Assembly: GCF_021389975.1 (NCBI RefSeq)
Contig: NZ_CP089981.1
Span: 452,501-516,500 of the forward strand
DNA from: Fulvivirga ulvae
GTDB taxonomy: Bacteria; Bacteroidota; Bacteroidia; Cytophagales; Cyclobacteriaceae
Length of the DNA: 64,000 bases
Direction: 5' to 3'
Positions 43,578-51,314 of the stretch are shown piece by piece (positions within the stretch are counted from its first letter, which is position 1; each line of letters opens with the position of its first letter). Under the pieces are notes generated by a model. That model ran no database searches, was not told where the DNA came from, and saw only the letters and a list, made by a program, of their open reading frames with translations. The translations under genes and the position numbers were made by a program.

Positions 43578-44311
43578 AATACAGATATATAATCATATTA
43601 GTCACCATACTGGCATACAGCTGCGACTCGCAGAATGCCCCGGACTGTCTTAAGAAAGCGGGGGATAACACGGAGGTCGTTTTGGATGTGGATTCGTTCA
43701 GCGCTTTGGAGGTAGGTGCAGACCTCAATGTAGTACTGAAACAGGGAAGTGAGCAACTCGTGACCATAACTGCCGGAAAAAATCTTATCAGTGATATTTA
43801 TTATGAAGTAGCAGACGGCAAGTTGCTAATCCGTAATGATAATTCATGTAACTGGGTGCGCTCTTACGACTTTCCGGTGGTCAAAATCACTCATCCCAAT
43901 ATTACGCAGATCAGATTAGCGGGCAGTGGTTTGATTAGTTCGGACGGAACACTTAGCTTTCCGGGTTTAAGTCTGATCAGTGAAGATGAGAGCGGAGATT
44001 TTAATCTCGAACTGGATGCTACATCTCTGGAAGTAGTTAGCAATGATATTACAAACTTTTATCTGTCCGGCACCGTAGAGAATCTGAGAGTAATGTTTGC
44101 TTCTGGTGATGGCCGGTTTGAAGGGGGTGACTTGCAAGTGGCCCATGCGAATATTTTTCACCGGGGTACCAACGACATCATAGTACATACTACTGATGAG
44201 CTTAAGGGAAGGATCATTTCATCAGGTGATCTTATTTATGTTAAAACAAAACCAACAACCATCAGCGTCAGTCTTGAAAACCTGGGAGAGCTGATTGATG
44301 AAACCGAATAA
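43574..44311 (+). CDS. GIN-domain (DUF2807) lipoprotein
   Basis: A 245-residue lipoprotein: short signal MKYRYIIILVTILAYSC with a lipobox cysteine, then a right-handed beta-helix-like GIN/DUF2807 domain (FSALEVGADLNVVLKQG, VKITHPNITQIRLAGSG, GDGRFEGGDL). The role is unknown; the family is common in Bacteroidota. The start overlaps the preceding stop, so it is coupled to the PagL-like gene. Confidence 0.85.
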   Translation: MKYRYIIILVTILAYSCDSQNAPDCLKKAGDNTEVVLDVDSFSALEVGADLNVVLKQGSEQLVTITAGKNLISDIYYEVADGKLLIRNDNSCNWVRSYDFPVVKITHPNITQIRLAGSGLISSDGTLSFPGLSLISEDESGDFNLELDATSLEVVSNDITNFYLSGTVENLRVMFASGDGRFEGGDLQVAHANIFHRGTNDIIVHTTDELKGRIISSGDLIYVKTKPTTISVSLENLGELIDETE

Positions 44312-44313
44312 AA

Positions 44314-44844
44314 ATGGAGAAAATAGTAATTGTATGTGGCACAAACCGTGTCGATTCAGTATCCTATCAGATTGCGCAGATCTATCAGGAAATCCTGATT
44401 GGGTTTAATATCGAAACTGAGCTCATAGACCTAACCGAGCTCCCTCACGACTTTGCTTTTTCTGCTTTGTATAATAACGCAGGAAAAAATGAGGCCTTTA
44501 ATCATTTTCGTGAATTAATGGCTGAGAACAAGAAATTTGTATTCATTATCCCGGAGTACAACGGTTCGTTTCCCGGAGTACTAAAAACTTTTATTGACGG
44601 TTTAAAATTTCCTGACAGTTTCCGGGACAAGAAGTGTGCTCTTGTTGGCCTTTCCTCTGGGATTCAGGGCGCAGGGCTTGCACTCAGTCACCTCACCGAT
44701 ATCTTCCACTATTGCGGCATGCATGTTTTGGCTCTGAAACCAAAATTGTCTCACATTGAGCAGCACTTTAAAGAAGGTACTATAATCAACGAGCTCTATA
44801 TGACTTTGCTACAGGACCAGGCCAAAAAGCTACTGGAATTCTAG
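44314..44844 (+). CDS. NADPH-dependent FMN reductase family protein
   Basis: A 176-residue flavodoxin-fold oxidoreductase. VCGTNRVDSVSYQIA forms the FMN phosphate loop and IPEYNGSFPGVLKTFIDGL is the family signature. It may act as an azoreductase, quinone reductase or FMN reductase; the substrate is not predictable. It starts two bases after the preceding gene and closes the cluster. Confidence 0.88.
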   Translation: MEKIVIVCGTNRVDSVSYQIAQIYQEILIGFNIETELIDLTELPHDFAFSALYNNAGKNEAFNHFRELMAENKKFVFIIPEYNGSFPGVLKTFIDGLKFPDSFRDKKCALVGLSSGIQGAGLALSHLTDIFHYCGMHVLALKPKLSHIEQHFKEGTIINELYMTLLQDQAKKLLEF

Positions 44845-44865
44845 TAAAAAATCATCCTTCTGACT

Positions 44866-44892
44866 GCCGGGAACAAACAGTCCTTTCCCGGC
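44866..44892. terminator. hairpin between convergent FMN reductase and map genes
   Basis: GCCGGGAA (44866-44873) pairs with TTCCCGGC (44885-44892). There is no clear T run on the plus side. On the minus side a T6 tract appears about 15 bases further on. A weak or factor-assisted terminator. Confidence 0.45.
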
Positions 44893-44903
44893 GGCTTTCC
44901 GGA

Positions 44904-45668
44904 CTAATCCCAGATACCATTGCAGGCAGTGAGTATTTCCGGTTTGTCACCGGTAATTATTATTGTCTGTTCATGTTGTGCCACATAGCCACCCCTGTTG
45001 CCCATTAAAGTCCAGCCGTCATGCTGCGTATTTGCTATAGTTGAAGCCGTGGAGATAAATGTTTCTACCGCTACTACGGAGTTTTTTCTGAACCTTTTTT
45101 TGTTATAAGGGTCATAGCAGTTAGCTATTTCCGCAGGCTCTTCATGCAGACTCCTGCCCACACCATGCCCTGTAAGATTTTTTATCACTCTGTACCCCGC
45201 TTTTCTGGCTTCTGTTTCTATAAGCTTTCCTACCTCAGATATACGTACTCCGCCCCTAATGCTATGTATAGCTTTATGAAGAATCTCCTTAGATGCATTT
45301 ACAAGTCCCTGATGTCCATGTATATCTTCACCTAACACAAATGAGCCTCCGTTGTCAGCCCAAAAACCATTCAGCTCAGCAGAGACGTCAATATTGACCA
45401 GATCTCCTTCTTTGATTATGGTTTTAGCGGAAGGTATACCATGGGCTATTTCGTTGTTGACACTGATGCAGGTCCAGCCCGGAAAGCCGTAAGTGAGCCT
45501 GGGGGCAGAAGCCGCACCATAACCTTTCAGTATATCTCCTCCAAATTCATCCAGGTGCTTCGTAGTCATTCCCGGTTTGGCATAGTCTCTCATTTCTTTA
45601 AGAGTCAAACCCACCACTTCGCTGATCTTCCTCATGCCCAGCAGCTCATTTTCACATGTTATTGACAT
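44904..45668 (-). CDS. map: type I methionine aminopeptidase
   Basis: Map removes the initiator methionine. The 254-residue product has the full metal and catalytic set: His in NEIAHGIP, two Asp in NIDVSAELNGFWADNGG, His in GHGVGRSLHEEP, Glu in VAVETFIS and Glu in AQHEQTIIIT. No N-terminal SH3-type extension is present. It is not in the ribosomal protein operon, which suggests an additional copy, but that cannot be checked here. Confidence 0.93.
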   Translation of the reverse strand: MSITCENELLGMRKISEVVGLTLKEMRDYAKPGMTTKHLDEFGGDILKGYGAASAPRLTYGFPGWTCISVNNEIAHGIPSAKTIIKEGDLVNIDVSAELNGFWADNGGSFVLGEDIHGHQGLVNASKEILHKAIHSIRGGVRISEVGKLIETEARKAGYRVIKNLTGHGVGRSLHEEPAEIANCYDPYNKKRFRKNSVVAVETFISTASTIANTQHDGWTLMGNRGGYVAQHEQTIIITGDKPEILTACNGIWD

Positions 45669-45879
45669 AGTGCTTCAGTTTTGGTTAGTGCTATTGTAAT
45701 ACAACAAACGTAAGGTAAAAAAGATAATAAAAAAGTCAGGCAGCAAAGTTCTCATATTATCTCTTAGTAAAGAGGCACATCATTTGATGAAACATCACCA
45801 GACTATTGAAATTTTAAGATATTTTATTGATTTATTATATTTTCAATTCGTATATTTCAAACAAATTAAACCCTACCTC

Positions 45880-46713
45880 ATGAGATCAACGCTTTTATCA
45901 CTGATACTACTGTTCGTTGCCGGTTTTGTTCAGGCCCAGGATAAGATCTACAAAAAGGACAAGACGGTCATTGATTGTAAGATCACTGAAATTGGTATTA
46001 ATGAAATCAAATACCGGCTCTCTGAGGCAGAACTGGAAGACTCGCCGATCATTACCATTTCGGTAGCTGATGTAGATAAAGTGCTTCTAAGCAGCGGCCG
46101 AGAAATAGAGTTTAAAGACCCGCTAACTGATCCCAATGCATATACGGAAGACAAAAAGCATGCGTTGAAATTTCATTTTATTTCCCCTCTTGCAGAGCAC
46201 CTGGCATTTTCGTATGAAAAAAGCATACGGCCAGGCAGAAGTTTTGAGACAGGGCTGGGTATTATTGGTGCTGGCTTTAATGTAGATGATTACTCTAAAA
46301 GCACCGGTGTGTTTTTCTCTTCCGGATATAAATTCTTAAAAACTCCTGATTTCTACTCACAAAGAATGAAGTATTCCCATATCCTTAAGGGCAGCTATGT
46401 AAAGCCTCAGATATTACTTTCTATCTATCGCAATAAAATTAACAGCCACGGCTCTCCATACTATAGCGACACCGATCAGGATATAGTGGCCGGTGCGTTG
46501 GTCATCAACCTGGGAAAGCAAATAGTGTACGACAACTTCTTTTTGATTGACTACTCTATTGGCATAGGCTATGGATTTAGCAACCAAAAAACATCTGACG
46601 ATGATTACGAATACGATGATTTCCGAAGCTACCATTATGGCTTCATTTTAGGAGACAGCAATTTTCCAGTGGCGGTAACAGGAAGGATTAAGGTTGGTAT
46701 CCTGCTAAAATAG
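45880..46713 (+). CDS. hypothetical secreted/outer membrane protein
   Basis: A 277-residue protein with a signal peptide (MRSTLLSLILLFVAGFVQAQ). A short beta domain follows (DKIYKKDKTVIDCKITEIGINEIKYRL, a pattern common in Bacteroidota envelope proteins), then alternating strands such as GRSFETGLGIIGAGFNV and IDYSIGIGYGFS that suggest a small beta barrel. The frame is open from 45784, but the extra 32 residues lack any signal logic, so ATG 45880 is chosen. Function is unknown. Confidence 0.72.
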   Translation: MRSTLLSLILLFVAGFVQAQDKIYKKDKTVIDCKITEIGINEIKYRLSEAELEDSPIITISVADVDKVLLSSGREIEFKDPLTDPNAYTEDKKHALKFHFISPLAEHLAFSYEKSIRPGRSFETGLGIIGAGFNVDDYSKSTGVFFSSGYKFLKTPDFYSQRMKYSHILKGSYVKPQILLSIYRNKINSHGSPYYSDTDQDIVAGALVINLGKQIVYDNFFLIDYSIGIGYGFSNQKTSDDDYEYDDFRSYHYGFILGDSNFPVAVTGRIKVGILLK

Positions 46714-46821
46714 CGAGGTAATTAAACATCTCTAATCACCTCCTGTGTAACATTACTTCCAAGGCAAAACAAAACGAAGTATTTTTAAATAATACTTTTT
46801 GCGGCTGCTAATCTGAAGTGT

Positions 46822-47409
46822 ATGCTTAAAACAATAGTTACTCTGATCATGTATCTCTTTATCGTTACACCATTGCTGGCACAGAGCAGTGATATCAGCG
46901 ATTCCACATACTACAGTCAAATACCGGATTATCCGCGAAGCTATACTGCCGGTAGTGTGGCTTCCCGTATGGTAGACGGTTTAGGGTTCAGGTTTTATTG
47001 GGCTACTGATGGCCTCCGGCCGGAAGATCTGCAATTCAAACCTGGAGATGATGCACGTACGGTTTCTGAAACAGTTGATCATATTTTTGAGATGTCTTAC
47101 CTGGTAGTCAATGCCATTAATAAAGAATCTCAATACCCTCCTTCCGACCTGTCTTTTGCCCAGAAAAGACTCCTGACACTCTCTAATTTACGAAAAGCGA
47201 GTGAAGTAATAAGAAATAGCTCTGATAAAGACCTGGAGGGTTATGCTATAAAGTTTGGTAACGGAACGGAGCTCCCTTTCTGGAACCTTATTAATGGGCC
47301 CATTTCGGATGCGCTTTGGCATTGTGGTCAGATTGTTTCTTTCCGCAGACTATCTGGTAATCCATTTAACTCCTATGTAAGTCTTTTAAACGGAAGACTC
47401 AGAAAATAA
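46822..47409 (+). CDS. secreted DinB-like four-helix protein
   Basis: A 195-residue protein with a signal peptide (ending near TPLLAQ) and a DinB-like helical bundle: YTAGSVASRMVDGLGFRFYWATDGL, VSETVDHIFEM and DALWHCGQIVSFRRLSGNP. The DinB-type metal-binding histidines may be those in DHIFEM and LWHCGQ. DinB-superfamily members include thiol transferases. The role is unknown. Confidence 0.75.
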   Translation: MLKTIVTLIMYLFIVTPLLAQSSDISDSTYYSQIPDYPRSYTAGSVASRMVDGLGFRFYWATDGLRPEDLQFKPGDDARTVSETVDHIFEMSYLVVNAINKESQYPPSDLSFAQKRLLTLSNLRKASEVIRNSSDKDLEGYAIKFGNGTELPFWNLINGPISDALWHCGQIVSFRRLSGNPFNSYVSLLNGRLRK

Positions 47410-47420
47410 AGCTTGAACTC

Positions 47421-47876
47421 TCAAAGGGTATTGACAGGCCTTTTATTCAATAATAGCCAATACATGCTCAAATCCTTCATAGCCTTGGAAAAGCTATCAA
47501 AGCTCACCGGCTTAACTATATAACTGTTAGCCCCGAGTTTGTAGCATTCTTTAATATCTGATTCTTCACTGGATGATGTAAGCACTACTACTGGAATAGT
47601 GCTTGTTAAGTCATTGGCTCTTATTTCTCTCAAAATCTCCTGACCGCTCACTTTAGGTAATTTCAAATCAAGCAGAATAACTTTGGGGTTGAAAATTTGC
47701 TGCTCAGATACTCCATCTTCCTTGTTTCCAGAGAAAATATATTCAAGTGCTTCGGCTCCATCATCTATATGATATAGCTTATTGCCAAGATTATATTTCT
47801 TTAAATTTCTGATTGCAAGTTCTGCCTCGTAAGGATTGTCTTCAATTAGTAATATTTCAACTTCATTTAACTTCAT
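47421..47876 (-). CDS. single-domain response regulator (Rcp1-like)
   Basis: A 150-residue receiver-only response regulator. The acidic pocket is Glu12-Asp13 (LLIEDNPYEAEL), the phospho-acceptor is Asp70 (ILLDLKLPK), and the conserved Thr/Lys are in VVLTSSSEE and YIVKPVS. It has no output domain. It lies seven bases after the histidine kinase, whose HisKA type commonly pairs with Rcp1-like regulators. The ATG at 47876 is chosen over an upstream frame extension that would overlap the kinase. Confidence 0.92.
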   Translation of the reverse strand: MKLNEVEILLIEDNPYEAELAIRNLKKYNLGNKLYHIDDGAEALEYIFSGNKEDGVSEQQIFNPKVILLDLKLPKVSGQEILREIRANDLTSTIPVVVLTSSSEESDIKECYKLGANSYIVKPVSFDSFSKAMKDLSMYWLLLNKRPVNTL

Positions 47877-47883
47877 AATACAT

Positions 47884-49866
47884 CTATTTATTGAGTGGCA
47901 AGCTAAAATAGAAAGTTGCCCCTTCATCAATTACGGCCTCTGCCCATATCTTACCTCCATGTTTCGCAATAATTCTTTGTACAATAGCCAGGCCTACACC
48001 AGTGCCTTCAAAGTCACTTTCTTTATGAAGACGCTGAAACACTCCAAACAGTTTATCAGCATATTGAGCATCAAAGCCTGCACCATTATCTTTGATCCTA
48101 TATGTAACGGTTTCCAGATTTCTGGATGAGTCAATTTCAATTGTAGCATTTTCTTTTTTTCCCGTGTACTTTATTGCATTTGAGATAAGATTCGTAAAAA
48201 CATGTTGCATGAGCATTTCGTCACAACGCAGGTTTTCCAACGTTCCCAGGTTAATTTTAATGTTATTTCTGTTAGCAATCCGTAACTGCTCATCTAATAC
48301 CCTGCTGATCAATTTCTCTACATCAACAAGCGATTTAGCCACTGGTAGTCTTCCTAATTTGGAAAAGTTAAGCAAATCATCTATCAGTTGCCCCATTTTT
48401 TTTGCATTGCCTGATATCACTTTTAGCAGACGTAACCCTTCCTGATCCAAGTCCTTATCACAATCTTCAGTTAAGATCTGTACATATCCATCTATTATTC
48501 TTAACGGTGCCCTAAGGTCATGAGCTACTGAATATGAAAATGACTCCAGCTCTTTATTCAGATTATTAATCTCCTCCTCATACTTTTTTCGATCGGTTAT
48601 ATCAGACGATAGTACAGTGACTCCAACCACTTCGCCATCTTCATTCCTTATTGGGTTGTAACGAGTTTCAAAATAGTTACGCTCTAATTCACCATAGGTA
48701 TCTACCACCGTAAGGCTGTCACCATTCATGGCAATTTCACAACTTTTTCGAGCTTTTTCCTTATCTTCCTCTACAGTAATAGAATCCAGCATTGATTCTC
48801 CTCTCCGTACAGTTGTACCGTATGCCTTATGTGTAGCTTCTGTAAAGGCACTATTGAATGTCAGATATCTGAAATTTTTATCAATTGAAAATATAAGCAC
48901 ATCTTTATGACTTTCTATACTAGACTCCAGAAGTACATTTGTTAATCTTACTTCATATTCGGCTTCCCTTCTCCACCTATCCTTTTCATTCAGCGAAAAT
49001 GCTTCAAACCATATAAGGAAAACCAATATAACAATAAGAGCTACAACTAATATTGCAGCTCCAAACTCTACAGAAAAAGAATACTTCCAATCCAGATATA
49101 AACGGACATAACCTAAAAATCCTGGAATAATTATACCTAGCGGTATTAAGATCCTGCTAATAACCCCTCCTGCAAAGGGACTGGTTATCTCCCTCATGAA
49201 ACCCCGGTCATTGTAAAAGAACAATACTGACAAGCCAAACATAAAAAAGCATATGGCCGTATGAATTGACATAGGTACATAAGCCAAAATGCCATAGAAT
49301 TCTTTCACTTTATACATGTATCCAAAAATAGAAAAAAGTGCTATTAAGGACATCAATAAAGCCAGGGCCTGAAATATATACACCGCTTTCCCTTTACGCC
49401 TGGCCAGGAATATAATAATGCTCCCCAGGATGAAATTAATAGCTGTATTCGGAGCCATTCTGCTTGGCAAATTGTAATAATCGTCTGCTCTGATCTTATC
49501 GAAAAACAAAACATGGTCTATCTGAAACGAAAAGTTAAAAAGGTAACCAATTAAAAATAGCAGTGAAACAATGAAAACTGTGAAGCCAAGCCAATAGCCA
49601 GGAATCGGATACCTCCGTGTAATAAATAAGGAAGCCGTAGTAAGCATGACAAAGTTTGTGGCGGTAAGTGGATTCATAGCTGCCAGCTCCGGGATTGGCC
49701 TTTTAATAAGTTCAATGTCGAACTGCCATCCAAACAACACCAGCAAACCAATAGCCAAAACCGTCAGAATACAATAAGTGGCGGTGGTTTTTAGGGCTCC
49801 ATAAAGAAAGGGTTCTCCCGATGAAGTAAAAGAAAACCTGTCTTTAAAGGAGGTAATTGATTTCAT
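47884..49866 (-). CDS. membrane PAS sensor histidine kinase
   Basis: A 660-residue kinase. The N-terminal half has about eight hydrophobic helices (residues 25-305) forming a membrane sensor I do not recognise. A PAS domain follows at about 310-430 (NVLLESSIESHKDVLIFSIDKNF...VTVLSSDITDRKKYEE), then HisKA with His449 in SVAHDLRAPLR, as in phytochrome-type kinases, and a HATPase (NLISNAIKYT, DNGAGFD, GTGVGLAIV). It is cotranscribed with the receiver protein downstream. The signal sensed is unknown. Confidence 0.92.
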   Translation of the reverse strand: MKSITSFKDRFSFTSSGEPFLYGALKTTATYCILTVLAIGLLVLFGWQFDIELIKRPIPELAAMNPLTATNFVMLTTASLFITRRYPIPGYWLGFTVFIVSLLFLIGYLFNFSFQIDHVLFFDKIRADDYYNLPSRMAPNTAINFILGSIIIFLARRKGKAVYIFQALALLMSLIALFSIFGYMYKVKEFYGILAYVPMSIHTAICFFMFGLSVLFFYNDRGFMREITSPFAGGVISRILIPLGIIIPGFLGYVRLYLDWKYSFSVEFGAAILVVALIVILVFLIWFEAFSLNEKDRWRREAEYEVRLTNVLLESSIESHKDVLIFSIDKNFRYLTFNSAFTEATHKAYGTTVRRGESMLDSITVEEDKEKARKSCEIAMNGDSLTVVDTYGELERNYFETRYNPIRNEDGEVVGVTVLSSDITDRKKYEEEINNLNKELESFSYSVAHDLRAPLRIIDGYVQILTEDCDKDLDQEGLRLLKVISGNAKKMGQLIDDLLNFSKLGRLPVAKSLVDVEKLISRVLDEQLRIANRNNIKINLGTLENLRCDEMLMQHVFTNLISNAIKYTGKKENATIEIDSSRNLETVTYRIKDNGAGFDAQYADKLFGVFQRLHKESDFEGTGVGLAIVQRIIAKHGGKIWAEAVIDEGATFYFSLPLNK

Positions 49867-50175
49867 TTCAAGATACGCTTAGCCCGAACATTTTAATTTA
49901 AACTTATTTACCTTCCATGAATTGTAGCAATCATAATTACAAAGGCCGTTAAACTTTATTAGGGAAATACTCGAAAAATCTCACCAGAGCCATTCTGATC
50001 TACACTGGCAGATTCCCCTCATTATCTAAAATTATAAAATTTTAGTATAAGAAAGTAAATTTCATAATACCAAAAAACAAATTTTATTACACATGTTGCT
50101 AATGTTGATCACATAACAAACTAGAAATCAAAGACTTTATCTATCCGAACATAACCATCTCCTTCTGGCAAGTAT
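49867..50175. other. AT-rich intergenic region upstream of the kinase gene
   Basis: This 309-base gap holds no coding frame of note. It must contain the kinase promoter and the 3' end region of the membrane protein gene above it. A stretch near 50031-50046 is rich in A/T repeats but is not a clean hairpin. Confidence 0.4.
49899..49930 (-). promoter_or_regulatory. candidate promoter of the kinase-regulator operon
   Basis: On the minus strand TTG (49930-49928), 21 bases, then TAAGTTTA (49906-49899), one mismatch from TAnnTTTG. It is located 33 bases upstream of the kinase ATG. Confidence 0.35.
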
Positions 50176-51057
50176 TTATGTCTTAAAAGTCATTTGATAA
50201 CGTTCCCTGGTGTAAATTGTTATCAGGATAATTGCTGCCAGAGGAAGCATGGCATGTGGTAAGCGTACAGTAAATTCAAACCACCATTGATGAAGAGAAG
50301 ACCAAAAGAAGTCGGCATAAACATTGGCTGTGAGACGAGCCGTGGCGGTAAGGAAACCCCAGACAACCATATAGTACAATGCAGGTCTGGCACACAAAGG
50401 AATAAAAATAAGTACTGCAACTATAAAGTCTAAGAGGCCGGCTATAAACAGGAGGCTGTGTGCTACAGCTTCACTAACATACAGTGTATTAATCGTCATG
50501 TCTACAAATGATCCTGGTCGTGGATAGTAACCTATGGCATATAAGCCATGACAGATGAAAGTGAGTGCTACAATTACCTTGGTAGCTGTAATAAAATGAG
50601 CAAGCCTGACCTCCCGAAAAACAAGAACAAACAGCAGTATTGGGGTTGAAAACTGGATAGAATACTCGAAAAACTGACCGATGTTAAAAAACTTCTCTTT
50701 AGTATATAAAAAAGCTAGAAAGATCAATGAAAAAGCTCCTGCCAGAATTACATACCCCCAGGCCGGTTTCAGCTTATGTAAAAACACACTGATAACCGCA
50801 CATAAAAGATAAAAGAGTCCATTCAGCCTGATCAAGTCCTGAATTACCGTATCTGTTGCCGGGCTTGTCACATAATCAACCCAGGAAATTGGCATGATGA
50901 ACTCTATAAAACCTTTCAATAAGCTTTCATCCCATAACAAGGTTCTAAATGGTGCATCCCAAAATAAGTGCTGATATGCGCGGCTTATAAAAATCATAAA
51001 ACAGATCCACTGGAATAGTTTTATGACCTGAGTTAGCTGATAGGGTCTGCCATTCAT
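50176..51057 (-). CDS. polytopic membrane protein of unknown function
   Basis: A 293-residue protein with about eight hydrophobic helices and conserved-looking aromatic and His residues (RAYQHLFWDAPFRTLLWDE, ICHGLYAIGYYPRPG, QWWFEFTVRLPHAMLP). The arrangement loosely recalls DoxX-like membrane proteins, but no firm family is recognised. It stands alone between the kinase and the metallophosphoesterase genes. Confidence 0.68.
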   Translation of the reverse strand: MNGRPYQLTQVIKLFQWICFMIFISRAYQHLFWDAPFRTLLWDESLLKGFIEFIMPISWVDYVTSPATDTVIQDLIRLNGLFYLLCAVISVFLHKLKPAWGYVILAGAFSLIFLAFLYTKEKFFNIGQFFEYSIQFSTPILLFVLVFREVRLAHFITATKVIVALTFICHGLYAIGYYPRPGSFVDMTINTLYVSEAVAHSLLFIAGLLDFIVAVLIFIPLCARPALYYMVVWGFLTATARLTANVYADFFWSSLHQWWFEFTVRLPHAMLPLAAIILITIYTRERYQMTFKT

Positions 51058-51314
51058 CTTTAGAAGGTTTTAGGTTGGGGGTGAAAGTAGGAAAAGATGA
51101 ACAGCCTCCTGTTAAATTGAGATTACTGTTTTGTTTGCGTTTCGTTACCTGCCTCACAGCACCTAACTTCCATGAAAATACAAACTATTAATTCTCAGCG
51201 ATTTGGTTATTTGGCACCATCAGACAGGTTAATCATATAGTAAAACCGCAATAAAGATCGAGTTACATCTAAGTGCGTTCTTGGGTCAACTTAAAAACCA
51301 AACCTCAATCAACT

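Noticed and set aside
46715..46742. GAGGTAATTA/TAATCACCTC hairpin as a terminator
   Set aside because: It has one mismatch and no T tract on the plus strand; too weak to call.
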